56,857 nt of DNA from an uncultured Eubacteriales bacterium (GCA_902778565.1 CACYYH010000005.1:1-56857), one strand, 5' to 3'. Counted from the stretch's first letter, positions 17,179 through 28,207 are shown. Numbers and translations: made by a program. Notes: generated by a model from the sequence alone, not told the origin.

Positions 17179-18180
17179 TTATTTGAATGCTTCCTCTACG
17201 GCAACTGCGCAGGCTACTGTAGCTCCTACCATAGGGTTGTTTCCCATGCCTACGTAGCCCATCATGGCAACGTGAGCGGGAACTGAGGATGAACCTGCGA
17301 ACTGTGCATCGGAGTGCATTCTTCCCATGGTGTCGGTCATTCCGTAGGATGCGGGACCTGCTGCCATGTTATCCGGGTGAAGGGTACGACCTGTACCGCC
17401 GCCGGAAGCAACTGAGAAGTATTTCTTGCCCTGTTCTACACATTCCTTCTTGTAGGTTCCTGCAACGGGGTGCTGGAATCTGGTGGGGTTGGTGGAATTT
17501 CCGGTGATGGAAACGTCTACCTTCTCGCTGTGCATGATGGCAACGCCTTCTCTTACGTCGTCGCAGCCGTAGCAGCGGACTGCGGCTCTCTCGCCCTTGG
17601 AGTAAGCGGTTTCCTTGACCACCTTGAGTTCTCCTGTGTAGTAGTCGAACTGAGTCTGTACGTATGTGAATCCGTTGATTCTGGAGATGATCTGTGCAGC
17701 ATCCTTTCCAAGTCCGTTAAGGATGACTCTTAAGGGTTTCTGTCTTACTTTGTTGGCGGATTTTGCAATACCTATAGCTCCTTCAGCTGCTGCAAAAGAT
17801 TCGTGTCCTGCAAGGAAGCAGAAGCAGTCTGTATCTTCTCTTAAGAGCATTGCTGCCAGGTTGCCGTGTCCGAGACCTACTTTTCTGTCTTCGGCAACTG
17901 AGCCGGGAAGGCAGAATGCCTGAAGTCCGATACCTATGGCTTCAGCTGCGTCAGCAGCCTTAGTAGCGCCCTTCTTGATGGCGATGGCAGTTCCTGCCAC
18001 ATATGCCCAGCATACGTCCTCAAAGCAGATGGGCTGGATGCTCTTTGCGGTCTGATAAGGGTCAAGTCCCTTAGCCTTGCAGATCTCATAAGCCTCCTCA
18101 AGGCTTGCGATACCGTTCGCATTAAGAGCTGCGTTGATCTTTTCTATTTTGCGATCATAGTTTTCAAACATAATAGCCAT
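17179..18180 (-). CDS. GGGtGRT family protein
   Basis: A 333-residue protein of unknown function that carries the family signature GGGTGRT at residues 260-266 in a Gly/Ala/Ser-rich C-terminal half. Several Cys occur in conserved-looking spots (CFCFLAGHESF; RCYGCDD). No signal peptide or membrane segment is seen. The start ATG 18180 has AGGAGGT upstream. It lies 11 bases after the NifU-like gene; this pairing is a recurrent arrangement in anaerobic Firmicutes as I recall. A role linked to Fe-S clusters is inferred from that neighbour only. Confidence 0.8.
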   Translation of the reverse strand: MAIMFENYDRKIEKINAALNANGIASLEEAYEICKAKGLDPYQTAKSIQPICFEDVCWAYVAGTAIAIKKGATKAADAAEAIGIGLQAFCLPGSVAEDRKVGLGHGNLAAMLLREDTDCFCFLAGHESFAAAEGAIGIAKSANKVRQKPLRVILNGLGKDAAQIISRINGFTYVQTQFDYYTGELKVVKETAYSKGERAAVRCYGCDDVREGVAIMHSEKVDVSITGNSTNPTRFQHPVAGTYKKECVEQGKKYFSVASGGGTGRTLHPDNMAAGPASYGMTDTMGRMHSDAQFAGSSSVPAHVAMMGYVGMGNNPMVGATVACAVAVEEAFK

Positions 18181-18191
18181 AGCGCACCTCC

Positions 18192-18887
18192 TTATTCCTC
18201 ACGAGGATCGATCTTTTTGACCGCCTCGTCAAATCTTCCGTACTTGCCGCAGGCCTTTTCCAAAGCTTCAGCCTTTTCTGTGCCCTCTTTCTTGAGGGCG
18301 TCCATGAGCTTGCCGAGGTTGACGTATTCGTAACCTATGATGTTGCCTTCCTCATCCAGGCCTACTCTGGTGATGTAACCTTCAGCCAGTTCCAGATATC
18401 TGGGACCCTTTTCCTTTGTTGCAAAGATGGTTCCGATCTGAGAACGGAGTCCTTTGCCCAGGTCCTCAAGGCTTGCGCCTACTGCCAGACCGCCTTCTGA
18501 GAATGCGGACTGTGTTCTTCCGTAAACGATCTGCAGGAAGAGTTCTCTCATAGCTGTGTTGATGGCGTCGCATACTAAGTCGGTGTTAAGAGCTTCAAGG
18601 AGAGTCTTTCCGATGAGGATCTCTCCTGCCATAGCGGCGGAATGAGTCATTCCGGAGCAGCCTATGGTCTCGATGAGAGCTTCCTCGATTATGCCGTCCT
18701 TCACGTTAAGGGTCAGCTTGCAGCCTCCCTGCTGAGGAGCGCACCAGCCGATTCCGTGAGTAAAGCCGTTCACGTCAGAGATCTGCTTGACCTGTACCCA
18801 CTTGCCCTCTTCGGGGATCGGAGCAGGTCCGTGATATGCGCCCTTGTTTACGGGGCACATGTTCTGTACTTCTTTAGTGTAGATCAT
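18192..18887 (-). CDS. NifU/IscU-like Fe-S scaffold protein
   Basis: A 231-residue protein with an IscU-type core. Candidate cluster ligands are Cys49, Cys56, Cys77 (IGCSGMTHSAAMAGE) and Cys106. It is longer than IscU (about 130) with an extra C-terminal region. ATG 18887 is chosen because GGAGGAAAAA directly precedes it; an ATG at 18899 would overlap that site. It is followed by the GGGtGRT gene with an 11-base gap, so the two are probably one functional pair. Whether it is a general scaffold or serves its partner cannot be decided here. Confidence 0.8.
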   Translation of the reverse strand: MIYTKEVQNMCPVNKGAYHGPAPIPEEGKWVQVKQISDVNGFTHGIGWCAPQQGGCKLTLNVKDGIIEEALIETIGCSGMTHSAAMAGEILIGKTLLEALNTDLVCDAINTAMRELFLQIVYGRTQSAFSEGGLAVGASLEDLGKGLRSQIGTIFATKEKGPRYLELAEGYITRVGLDEEGNIIGYEYVNLGKLMDALKKEGTEKAEALEKACGKYGRFDEAVKKIDPREE

Positions 18888-18938
18888 TTTTTCCTCCATA
18901 CCTTTAACGGTAAATATATTTTGAATAGTAATTACTGA

Positions 18939-20248
18939 TTACAGTCCGATTATTTCCTTGATTAGCGCGGGTCTCTCCACCTGCTCATCGCTTATCTCGA
19001 AGGCTTCTCTCGCCTCTTCAAGACCGGCCATCACCTTGTCGTGATCGTTTCCGTAGAAGGTGGCCAGAAGTTCTCCTTCTTCAACTCTGTCCCCCACCTT
19101 CTTGTTGAGGACGATGCCCGCTGCCAGATCGATCTCGTCTTCCTTGGTCTCACGGCCAGCGCCGGTCTTCTGTGAAGCAAGTCCTATCTGTCTCGCTTTG
19201 ATAGCCTTGATATATCCTGCTTCATCAGCTCTCAGTTCCTCTGTGAACTCTGCCTGAGGGAAGAGCGAATAGTCGTAAACCACGTTCTCATCGCCTCCCT
19301 GGGCATCGATGAACCGTCTGAGCTGTGTAAGGCCGGTGCCGCCTTCCAGAGCCTGTCTGGCCAGTTCGTAACCTTCTTCCGGTGTCTCAGCTCTTCCGCC
19401 CAGGTAGATCATTATGCCTGCCAGTTTTTTGCTGAGTTCCGTGATGTCTTCAGGTCCTCTGCCCTTAAGGGTGTCTATGGCTTCCTGTACCTCAAGAGCG
19501 TTTCCCACAGCCTTTCCCAGAGGCTGGTTCATGTCCGTGATGCAGGCCACAGTGCGGCGTCCTGCGTCGTAGCCGATGTCAACCATGAGATCTGCCAAGG
19601 TCACGGCGTCATCAAGATTCTCCATGAAAGCTCCGTCGCCGCACTTTACGTCCAATACGATGGCGTCAGAGCCGGCGGCGAGTTTTTTGCTCATGATGGA
19701 GGACGCGATAAGGCCGAAGTTGTCTACCGTGGATGTGACGTCCCTTAAAGCATAGAGTTTCTTGTCCGCAGGGGTGATGTGTCCGCTCTGGCCGATGACA
19801 GCCATGCCGATACCGTTCACCTGCGCCATGAACTCGTCAGGCTCAAGCACTGTCCTGAAGCCCGGAATGGACTCCATCTTATCCACAGTTCCTCCGGTAA
19901 AGCCCAGGCCTCTTCCGGACATCTTGGCGATGGGAACTCCACAGGCTGATGCCAGAGGTGCCACTACCAGAGTGGTCTTGTCTCCCACGCCGCCTGTTGA
20001 GTGCTTGTCTACCTTGATGCCCTTGATGGAACTCAGGTCCACCGTATCTCCGGAGTATCTCATGGCAGCGGTAAGAGTGTACGTCTCTTCCCTGGTGAGA
20101 CCTCTGAAGAATATAGCCATCAGAAGAGCGGATACCTGATAGTCGGGGATCTCTCCCTTGACGTAGCCGTCGATCCACCATTTGATCTCATCGGCTGTCA
20201 GCTCTCCGCCTTCACGTTTTTTGTAAATTATGTCATTCATGTTGAAAT

Positions 20249-20252
<4 letters not shown>
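18939..20252 (-). CDS. pdp: pyrimidine-nucleoside (thymidine) phosphorylase
   Basis: This enzyme (437 aa) splits uridine or thymidine with phosphate to base and (deoxy)ribose-1-phosphate. Family motifs are intact: KVDKHSTGGVGDKTTL (phosphate loop), KMSGRGLGFTGGTVDKMES and the C-terminal barrel-sandwich domain (GDRVEEGELLATFY). ATG 20252 follows AGGAG and overlaps the deoB stop as ATGA, so longer frames are rejected. With deoB it converts nucleosides to pentose-5-phosphate. Confidence 0.94.
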
Positions 20253-21421
<1,169 letters not shown>

Positions 21422-21435
21422 TAAGATACCCTCCT

Positions 21436-22191
21436 TTATTTCAGTCTCATGGGTCTGGCATCCAGATAATCCAGACTCACCAGCTTGTATTCAACTCCGT
21501 TGAGTACACCCTGCAGTCCGCGTTTGAACTTCTCTTTTCCGTGGAGATGTCCGTAGACGCAGGTCTTCACACCGTACTCCGTCATCAGCTCCGTGAAACC
21601 GGAGACCTGATGTTTGTCGTTGGTGGGCGGATAATGGAGAACTCCTATGATCTCCTTTGCGCCCTTTTTCTTCCCGTCCTCCAGGGATGCCCTGAGTCTG
21701 AGAAGCTCTCTCGCATAGATCTTCTTATCATGCTCGTCAAAGCCCTCTGTTCCCGGGCAGTTCCAGCCCCGTGTGCCGCAGATGGCCAGGTCTCCTATTA
21801 GATAAGCTTCATTATGCATGAAGTTCATCTTAGGATCCCTGATTATTGTCTTCACCGGATGGCCGAAGTCATTCAGGGTCTCGATCTCCTCTCCGTAAAG
21901 CAGATCCAGTACCCGGTGGGAAGTCCACCAGAGGTCATGGTTGCCTTTGAAAAAAATCTTGGTCCCCGGGAGCTTCCTTAGCCAGTCCAGGTCGTACTTT
22001 GCTTCCTGGATCCCCAGCCCCCAGGACAGGTCTCCTGCCACGATGACGTAATCATCGTCGTTGATCTCCTCCGTCCAGTTGTTATATAGTTTTTGCCAGT
22101 GGTTCTCCCACTCCGGTCCGAACACGTCCATGGGCTTGTCTACCCCGGGCGCAAAGGACAGGTGGGTATCACCTATCGCAAATAATCTCAT
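21436..22191 (-). CDS. calcineurin-like metallophosphoesterase
   Basis: A 251-residue cytosolic phosphoesterase with all signature blocks: GDTH near the N-terminus, AGDLSWG, GNHDLWW, HYPP and GHLHG near the C-terminus. These build a dinuclear metal site. The natural substrate is unknown. It sits between rmuC and deoB with gaps of 6 and 14 bases, so it is in the rmuC-to-pdp operon. Confidence 0.88.
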   Translation of the reverse strand: MRLFAIGDTHLSFAPGVDKPMDVFGPEWENHWQKLYNNWTEEINDDDYVIVAGDLSWGLGIQEAKYDLDWLRKLPGTKIFFKGNHDLWWTSHRVLDLLYGEEIETLNDFGHPVKTIIRDPKMNFMHNEAYLIGDLAICGTRGWNCPGTEGFDEHDKKIYARELLRLRASLEDGKKKGAKEIIGVLHYPPTNDKHQVSGFTELMTEYGVKTCVYGHLHGKEKFKRGLQGVLNGVEYKLVSLDYLDARPMRLK

Positions 22192-22197
22192 TATCGG

Positions 22198-23316
22198 TCA
22201 ATCCTCGTCTCTTGAGTAGAAAGCTTCTGAAATGCCCAGCAGTTCATCGCTTTCACGGCCGTCCAGCGCTTCAACGGATCTGAGTTTTCTCTCTATGGCC
22301 CTGGTCCTGGTTCCCACCAGCTTGTCCAGTTCCTCATCCGCCTGTCTTAAGCGCAGCCTGGTCTGCTCCAGCGATTTACCGAAGGTGCTGAACTCAGTCT
22401 TCACCGCACCCAGCACTTCCCAGACCTCGCTGGAATGCTTCTGTATGGCCAGTGTGCGGAAGCCCATCTGAAGGCTGTTCAGAAGCGCTGCCATGGTGGT
22501 AGGTCCCGCGATGTTCACCTTGTATTCTCTCTGGAGTGTCTCCACCATACCGCGGTTCACCACCTCGGAATACAGACCCTCAAAGGGCAGAAACATTATG
22601 GCAAAATCAGTTGTATATGGCGGAGCTACGTACTTCTCGTGTATGTCTTTTGCTTCCTGCTTGAGAGTGGTCTCAAGTACCTTCCAGCACTTTTCCACCG
22701 CCTCCCTGCTGCCGCTTTCATATGCGTCTCTCAGCTGGGCGTAACGGTCGCCGGGAAATTTCGAATCTATGGGAAGATATACCGAGCGCTCACCCTCTCC
22801 GGGAAGCTTCACGGCGAACTCCACTCTTTCGCGGGAGCCGGGAACCGTGGCGATATCCTCCTCGTACTGTTCCTTTGAAAGGATCTCCTTAAGGATAGCC
22901 CCAAGCTGGACTTCCCCCAGGATGCCTCTTGTCTTCACGTTGGAAAGAACTTTCTTCAGATCCCCTACGCCCTCTGCCAGGCTCTGCATCTCGCCAACGC
23001 TCCTGTACACCTGCTCCATGGACTGGCGCATGTATTCCAGTTTACGCTCATTTTCCACCGCCATGGATGATATCCTGGCGTTCATGTCCATGAGTCTGGC
23101 GTCCACTTTAGCTCCGTTTTCCTGAAGCCTGCTGTCTATCAGGTCGTTGGAATTCCTGCTCATGTCAAGGTAAGCCTTGGCCATGGCGTTCACCTCGCGG
23201 TTCAGCCCGCGGTTCGACATGATCAGAACGACGATCAGGATCAGGCTCAGCCCGACTATCGTTGCCAGAAAAAGTATCAGCGTATTCGTATCAAGAGCGG
23301 CAATAGTCTCATTCAT
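22198..23316 (-). CDS. rmuC: RmuC family protein
   Basis: A 372-residue protein with an N-terminal membrane segment (residues 12-33), a coiled coil (about 40-120) and the PD-(D/E)XK-like RmuC domain (RGILGEVQLGAILKEIL; VYLPIDSKFPGDRY; PPYTTDFAIMFLPFEGLY). RmuC limits inversions at repeats in E. coli. Here it opens a leftward operon with the phosphoesterase. A TATAAT at 23323-23328 lies only about 7 bases before the ATG, so the transcript may be nearly leaderless; no strong ribosome binding site is visible. Confidence 0.9.
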   Translation of the reverse strand: MNETIAALDTNTLILFLATIVGLSLILIVVLIMSNRGLNREVNAMAKAYLDMSRNSNDLIDSRLQENGAKVDARLMDMNARISSMAVENERKLEYMRQSMEQVYRSVGEMQSLAEGVGDLKKVLSNVKTRGILGEVQLGAILKEILSKEQYEEDIATVPGSRERVEFAVKLPGEGERSVYLPIDSKFPGDRYAQLRDAYESGSREAVEKCWKVLETTLKQEAKDIHEKYVAPPYTTDFAIMFLPFEGLYSEVVNRGMVETLQREYKVNIAGPTTMAALLNSLQMGFRTLAIQKHSSEVWEVLGAVKTEFSTFGKSLEQTRLRLRQADEELDKLVGTRTRAIERKLRSVEALDGRESDELLGISEAFYSRDED

Positions 23317-23451
23317 ATCTCAATTATACCCTTTTATGTGTCAGATATATGACATCTTTATGATAAAGCATATTCTAAACCAATTTATTATATCACTAAA
23401 AGCTTTATAAATCAATTTTTATCTTCAATGCCTTTGCCTTTGCTAAAAGAC

Positions 23452-23480
23452 TTGTATAGATATGTTTTTTTTGTTAAAAT
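23452..23480 (+). promoter_or_regulatory. candidate promoter of ilvBN
   Basis: TTGTAT (23452-23457) and TAAAAT (23475-23480) are 17 bases apart. No T-box or leader peptide with branched-chain codons is visible in the 65-base leader. Confidence 0.5.
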
Positions 23481-23544
23481 ATATTATCTATACAAAAAAT
23501 TCACGCGTAATTGTTTTAATTTACAAAAAAGAAAGGGACTGATC

Positions 23545-25167
23545 ATGATAACAGGAGCAGAAGCTATGGTCAAATGCCTTGAAGCCGAAGGGATAACGAA
23601 GATATTCGGTTACCCCGGAGTTGCCATAGCGCCTTTTTATGAAGGATTATACAATTCAGACATCGAGCACATACTGGTGCGCCAGGAGCAGAATGCGGGA
23701 CATGCAGCTTCCGGCTACGCCAGAGTGTCCAGGAAACCTGCGGTCTGCGTGACCACCTCAGGACCCGGCGCCACCAACCTCATCACTGCGCTGGCCACCG
23801 CCTATGCTGACAGCATCCCGGTGATCGCCATCACCGGACAGGTCTCTTCAGACCTTCTTGGCAAGGACGTTTTCCAGGAAGCAGATATGACGGGGGCCAC
23901 GGAATCCTTTACGAAATACCGCTATCTGGTGAAGGACGTTAACGACATACCCCGCATCTTCAAAGAGGCCTTCTACATCGCCTCCACCGGGCGTAAGGGT
24001 CCTGTGCTCATAGACGTTCCCATCGACGTTCAGGAAGCAAAGCTCAAGAAGGAGTTCAAATATCCCGACAAGGTGGAGATCCGCGGCTACAAGCCCAACA
24101 CCAAGGGCAACAAGCAGCAGCTCAGCAAGGTCATCCAGGCCATCAAGAGGGCTAAAAAGCCCATCATCTGCACCGGCGGCGGCGTTATCCTGGGAGACGG
24201 CGAGGATCATATCAGACGCTTCTGCGAGAAGTTCAACGTCCCCTGCGTATCCACAATGATGGGCATCGGCGTTTTGCCTAAGGCACACCCTCTGTATTTC
24301 GGAATGCTGGGAAATAACGGCAAGCCCTACGCCAACCGCGCCATCGCCCTCTCCGATCTCATGATCATCGTGGGAGCGAGGATCGCAGACAGAACTGTTC
24401 CTACCCCTGACAGGCTGGAAAGTCAGGTCAAGATCATCCACATCGACATAGATACAGCAGAGATCGGAAAGAATCTGGGTCCCACCATTCCTTTGGTCGG
24501 CGACGTAAAGAACATCTTTGACGAACTCATAGAAGCGGACATCCAGCCTAAGGCAGACTCCTGGATCGAAGAGCTGAACCAGATCAAGCACAGCACTCAG
24601 GATGCCAGGGTATTCAGCGACAAGCTGGTCAATCCCAACACCCTGGTCCAGCTGCTCTCAGAAAAGATGGAGGACGATGCCATCTACGTGGCAGACGTAG
24701 GTCAGAACCAGCTTTGGTCCGCAGATAACTACGTCATGAAGAAAGGCCGCTTCCTCACCACAGGCGGCATGGGTACCATGGGCTACTCAATCCCTGCAGG
24801 AATGGGCGCCAAGATGTACGCTCCCGACAAGCAGGTGGTATGCGTCATCGGTGACGGTGCTTTCCAGATGTCCATGAACGAACTGGCCACCATCAAGGAT
24901 CACAGCGTGCCTCTCAAGATACTCATCGTGAAGAACCGCTATCTTGGACTGGTGCGCGAATATCAGGACAAGACCTATGACGGACATTACTCAGGCGTTG
25001 AGCTCTTCGACTACCCTCACTGCGACAGGATAGCCGAAGCCTACGATATGCCCTTCTTCCACGCATCGCACACAGCAGAGCTGGATAAGACTCTGGATGA
25101 GTTCCTGGCCTGCAAAGAGGCCTGCCTAATGGTCTGCGACGTGGACTGGACCGATAATTCGAAGTAA
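23545..25167 (+). CDS. ilvB: acetolactate synthase large subunit
   Basis: A ThDP-dependent catalytic subunit (540 aa) that joins two pyruvates (or pyruvate and 2-oxobutyrate) for branched-chain amino acid synthesis. The catalytic glutamate is Glu48 (VRQEQNAGHAASGYAR). The FAD/ThDP middle domain is present, and the ThDP-Mg motif begins GDGAFQMSMNEL and ends in VKN. The start ATG 23545 follows GAAAGGGA; the upstream frame is AT-rich noncoding. The regulatory subunit gene follows by 15 bases. No other ilv genes are in the window. Confidence 0.94.
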   Translation: MITGAEAMVKCLEAEGITKIFGYPGVAIAPFYEGLYNSDIEHILVRQEQNAGHAASGYARVSRKPAVCVTTSGPGATNLITALATAYADSIPVIAITGQVSSDLLGKDVFQEADMTGATESFTKYRYLVKDVNDIPRIFKEAFYIASTGRKGPVLIDVPIDVQEAKLKKEFKYPDKVEIRGYKPNTKGNKQQLSKVIQAIKRAKKPIICTGGGVILGDGEDHIRRFCEKFNVPCVSTMMGIGVLPKAHPLYFGMLGNNGKPYANRAIALSDLMIIVGARIADRTVPTPDRLESQVKIIHIDIDTAEIGKNLGPTIPLVGDVKNIFDELIEADIQPKADSWIEELNQIKHSTQDARVFSDKLVNPNTLVQLLSEKMEDDAIYVADVGQNQLWSADNYVMKKGRFLTTGGMGTMGYSIPAGMGAKMYAPDKQVVCVIGDGAFQMSMNELATIKDHSVPLKILIVKNRYLGLVREYQDKTYDGHYSGVELFDYPHCDRIAEAYDMPFFHASHTAELDKTLDEFLACKEACLMVCDVDWTDNSK

Positions 25168-25182
25168 GGAGGTGCACCGGAT

Positions 25183-25656
25183 ATGAAAGGTATTTTTACA
25201 GTATTGGTCGAAAACAAATCTGGTGTTCTTTCCCAGATATCAGGACTGTTCGCAAGGCGCGGATTCAACATCGACAGCCTTGCAGTAGGCGAAACTGAGC
25301 GCCACGACATATCTTCGATGACCATCGTTTCCACAGGAGACGAAAGGACCATCGACCAGATAGAAAAGCATCTTAACAAAAAGATCGACGTTATCAAGGT
25401 CCGCAGGCTCGCTGAGGCTCAGACCATCTCCCTGGAGATGATGCTCATGAAGGTGGCATACAACCCTCAGAACCGCGCTTCCCTGATAGAACTTTGTACC
25501 ATCACAGGAGCAAAGATCATGCACGTGTCACCTAAGCACATCATCATCGAGCTCCACAACACTCCGGATTTCATCGAGAATTTCATCGAACTGGTAAGGA
25601 CTTACGGTATCGTTGAGATCCAGAGAACAGGAACTATATCTTTGGAAAAGAACTGA
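25183..25656 (+). CDS. ilvN: acetolactate synthase small subunit
   Basis: The regulatory subunit (157 aa) gives valine feedback and activates IlvB. An ACT domain occupies residues 1-75 (FTVLVENKSGVLSQISGLFA, GFNIDSLAVG), followed by the usual C-terminal ALS_ss domain. The ribosome site AAGGAGGTG lies 8 bases before the ATG. It is co-transcribed with ilvB. Confidence 0.95.
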   Translation: MKGIFTVLVENKSGVLSQISGLFARRGFNIDSLAVGETERHDISSMTIVSTGDERTIDQIEKHLNKKIDVIKVRRLAEAQTISLEMMLMKVAYNPQNRASLIELCTITGAKIMHVSPKHIIIELHNTPDFIENFIELVRTYGIVEIQRTGTISLEKN

Positions 25657-25716
25657 GATCAAATCAAACATGGCAGCCATCCCCGGCTGCCATTAGAATG
25701 AGAAACGGAGACAGAT

Positions 25717-26925
25717 ATGAAATACGATTTTGAAAGCATACTAGACAGAAGAGGAATGGATGCCATTGCGGTGGATCCCGGGACAGACCCTTACGGTATC
25801 GCCCCAAAGGGAAAGATCCGCGAAGGCTTTGATATCATACCCATGTGGGTGGCTGACATGAACTTTGCCACCGCTCCCACAATCACCGAAGCCATCATCG
25901 AACGTGCAAAACACCCGGCTTTCGGATATTTTGCTCCCAGGAAGGAATACTTCGATTCCATCATCAGCTGGCAGACCAGACGAAACGGCGCTGAAGGCCT
26001 TGAAGCAAAGCACATCGGATACCAGAACGGCGTCCTTGGCGGAGTCATAAGCGCCCTTAAGGTGCTCTGTTCCGACGGAGACAACGTGCTGGTGCACGCT
26101 CCCACCTACGTAGGCTTCCTTGAGGAAGTTGGCGCAGTCGGTTACAACCTCATCGGCAGTGAACTGAAGAAAGACGCTGATGGCGTCTGGCGCATGGACT
26201 ACGAGGACATGGAGGAAAAGATAAAGAGATATCACATTCACACAGCCATCATGTGCTCGCCCCACAATCCCACAGGCCGCGTCTGGACCCGCGGTGAGCT
26301 TGAGAAAGCCTACGAGATCTTCAAAAGAAACAACGTCTATGTGGTTTCCGACGAGATATGGTCCGACCTTATCCTGGAGGGCTACAAACACGTACCTCTT
26401 CAGTCAGTGTCTGAAGACGCAAAATACCGTACAGTGGCCATGTACGCCCCTTCCAAGACCTTCAATCTGGCAGGCCTTCAGGGCAGTTACCACATCATCT
26501 ATAACGACTACCTGAGAGACCGCGTTTCCCGCCAGTCCGCCCTTCCGGTATACAATGCCATGAACGTACTCTCCATGCACGCGCTGATCGGAGCTTACAA
26601 GCCCGAAGGAGAAGAATGGCTGGATGAACTCCGCAAAGTGCTTACGAAGAACGTGGATTTCGCATGCGATTTCATACATGAAAACTTCCCCGGCGTGGAA
26701 GTGTCTCATCCTCAGGGCACATACATGCTGCTCCTGGATTGCGGCAAATGGCTGAACGTCCACAATAAGACCCTGGATCAGCTCCTTGAGTCCGGCGTGG
26801 AGGTAGGCATCTTTTGGCAGGACGGAAGGCAGTTCAACCGCCCGGATTCCATCCGCCTGAACCTGGCACTTCCTTTCTCAAGAGTTGAGGAGGCCTTCAG
26901 GAGAATGAAGGAATACGTATTCTGA
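25717..26925 (+). CDS. MalY/PatB-type aminotransferase, probable cystathionine beta-lyase
   Basis: A PLP fold-type I enzyme (402 aa). MalY/PatB features are the N-terminal WVADMNFATAP segment, the PLP-binding Lys247 (YAPSKTFNLAG), CSPHNPTGRVW, and the closing phosphate-binding Arg near the C-terminus (SIRLNLALP). Such proteins cleave cystathionine or cysteine conjugates to pyruvate, ammonia and a thiol. Transaminase activity cannot be excluded. It lies 60 bases downstream of ilvN and is closed by a terminator. Confidence 0.87.
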   Translation: MKYDFESILDRRGMDAIAVDPGTDPYGIAPKGKIREGFDIIPMWVADMNFATAPTITEAIIERAKHPAFGYFAPRKEYFDSIISWQTRRNGAEGLEAKHIGYQNGVLGGVISALKVLCSDGDNVLVHAPTYVGFLEEVGAVGYNLIGSELKKDADGVWRMDYEDMEEKIKRYHIHTAIMCSPHNPTGRVWTRGELEKAYEIFKRNNVYVVSDEIWSDLILEGYKHVPLQSVSEDAKYRTVAMYAPSKTFNLAGLQGSYHIIYNDYLRDRVSRQSALPVYNAMNVLSMHALIGAYKPEGEEWLDELRKVLTKNVDFACDFIHENFPGVEVSHPQGTYMLLLDCGKWLNVHNKTLDQLLESGVEVGIFWQDGRQFNRPDSIRLNLALPFSRVEEAFRRMKEYVF

Positions 26926-26940
26926 TATATGACAATTAAA

Positions 26941-26963
26941 CCCCGCGGGGCGCGGGGTTTTTT
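26941..26963 (+). terminator. intrinsic terminator after the malY-like gene
   Basis: The stem CCCCGC / GCGGGG is followed by six Ts. Confidence 0.9.
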
Positions 26964-26974
26964 ATTGCAGCAAA

Positions 26975-27000
26975 AAACTCCGGACCGAAGTCCGGAGTTT
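26975..27000 (-). terminator. bidirectional terminator between malY-like and rplT
   Basis: A perfect 11-bp stem (AAACTCCGGAC / GTCCGGAGTTT) with a CGAA tetraloop and A/T runs on both sides. It serves rplT on the minus strand and backs up the terminator before it. Confidence 0.9.
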
Positions 27001-27018
27001 TATTATCAATTCAATCGA

Positions 27019-27375
27019 TTAAGCAAGTGCAGCCTTTGCCTTTTCGCAAAGTGCTGTGAAACCTGCTGCATCATAGATAGCCATCTCGGAGAGCATCTTT
27101 CTGTTGATTTCGATTCCGCTCTTCTTAAGACCGTTCATAAGCTTGGAGTAGCTCATGTCGTTCATTCTTGCTGCAGCGTTGATTCTTGCGATCCACATCT
27201 GGCGATACTGTCTCTTCTTAAGCTTTCTGCCTACGTATGCTGATCTCAGTGATCTCATAACAGCCTGGTTAGCAACCTTGAACTGCTTGGACTTTGCACC
27301 GTAGAATCCCTTAGCCTGCTTTAAAATTTTCTTATGTCTCTTATGGGCGTTTAAGCCACCTTTTACTCTTGCCAT
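27019..27375 (-). CDS. rplT: 50S ribosomal protein L20
   Basis: L20 (118 aa) binds 23S rRNA early in 50S assembly. The basic N-terminal tail ([20 protein letters not shown]) and globular C-terminal domain are intact. In Firmicutes L20 also represses its own operon by binding the leader of infC; a leader with a terminator is visible here at 28208-28361. Confidence 0.98.
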   Translation of the reverse strand: MARVKGGLNAHKRHKKILKQAKGFYGAKSKQFKVANQAVMRSLRSAYVGRKLKKRQYRQMWIARINAAARMNDMSYSKLMNGLKKSGIEINRKMLSEMAIYDAAGFTALCEKAKAALA

Positions 27376-27390
27376 ATTTCTTACCTCCTC

Positions 27391-27591
27391 TTATTTAGCC
27401 ATTGATCTGAGCATTCTCTTCAGGTCTGCTGATGTTAAAGTTGTAGCTTTTCTTAAGCCTCTCTTACGCTTAGCAGCTTTCTTGGTAAGAATGTGGCTCT
27501 TGTATGCCTTATTTCTCTTTACTTTGCCGGATCCGGTTAAATGTAATCTCTTGCATGCCCCTCTGTGGGATTTCATCTTGTTCTTTGCCAT
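27391..27591 (-). CDS. rpmI: 50S ribosomal protein L35
   Basis: A small basic protein (66 aa) with the L35 pattern [20 protein letters not shown]. It is the middle gene of infC-rpmI-rplT. A GC-rich stem (CTGCCG / CGGCAG) lies in the 94-base gap after infC and could moderate expression. Confidence 0.97.
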   Translation of the reverse strand: MAKNKMKSHRGACKRLHLTGSGKVKRNKAYKSHILTKKAAKRKRGLRKATTLTSADLKRMLRSMAK

Positions 27592-27685
27592 GATGTGTTT
27601 TCCTTTCTATATCAATTGATTCTGTAACTTTACGAAGAACCTGCCGGGCTGCCCGCATATCCTGCGGCAGACCCTTATGGCAGCT

Positions 27686-28207
27686 TTATTTATCCTTGTC
27701 GGACTTAGGGCTGAGGAACATGTTGATGCCTCTTCCCTCGAACTTAGGCTTCTTGTCGACGATGCAGATATCGGATAAGGATTCTGCAAAATCGTTCATC
27801 ACCTCGATAGCATGGTTGGCGTAGTCTCTCTCTCTTCCTCTGAGACGAAGGGATACCTTTACGCGGTTTCCTTCCTGGAGGAATTTGGACGCGTTCTTAG
27901 CCTTAACCTGAATGTCATGTTCCTCGATGAAAGTGGAAAGTCTGACTTCCTTAACTTCGGTGACCTTCTGTCTCTTCTTGGCGTCCTTTTCCCTCTTCTG
28001 GATCTCATAGCGATACTTGCCGTAGTCCAGGATCTTGCAGACCGGGGGATTGGCGTTGGGAGAAACGTTTACCAGATCGAGATTCTTCTCTTCTGCTATG
28101 CTCAGGGCTTCCTCGATGGGGAGCACTCCCAGCATGGTACCTGTTTCATCGATAACTCTTACTTCTGCGTCACGAATTTCTTCGTTGATCAATGCTTCCT
28201 TGCTAAT
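27686..28207 (-). CDS. infC: translation initiation factor IF-3, AUU start
   Basis: IF-3 (173 aa) proofreads start codons on the 30S subunit. The protein matches the family from ISKEALINEEI onward, and no ATG or GTG lies at that point. The codon is ATT (28207-28205), about 10 bases after GGAGGTG. An AUU start is classical for infC, where IF-3 represses its own noncanonical start codon. An in-frame longer reading from 28306 would translate the structured leader and is rejected. N- and C-domains are joined by the usual basic helix. Confidence 0.93.
   Translation of the reverse strand: MSKEALINEEIRDAEVRVIDETGTMLGVLPIEEALSIAEEKNLDLVNVSPNANPPVCKILDYGKYRYEIQKREKDAKKRQKVTEVKEVRLSTFIEEHDIQVKAKNASKFLQEGNRVKVSLRLRGRERDYANHAIEVMNDFAESLSDICIVDKKPKFEGRGINMFLSPKSDKDK

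Noticed and set aside
23317..23544. T-box or leucine/valine leader peptide before ilvB
   Set aside because: No T-box core sequence, terminator pair or run of branched-chain codons is present; only a simple promoter is visible.
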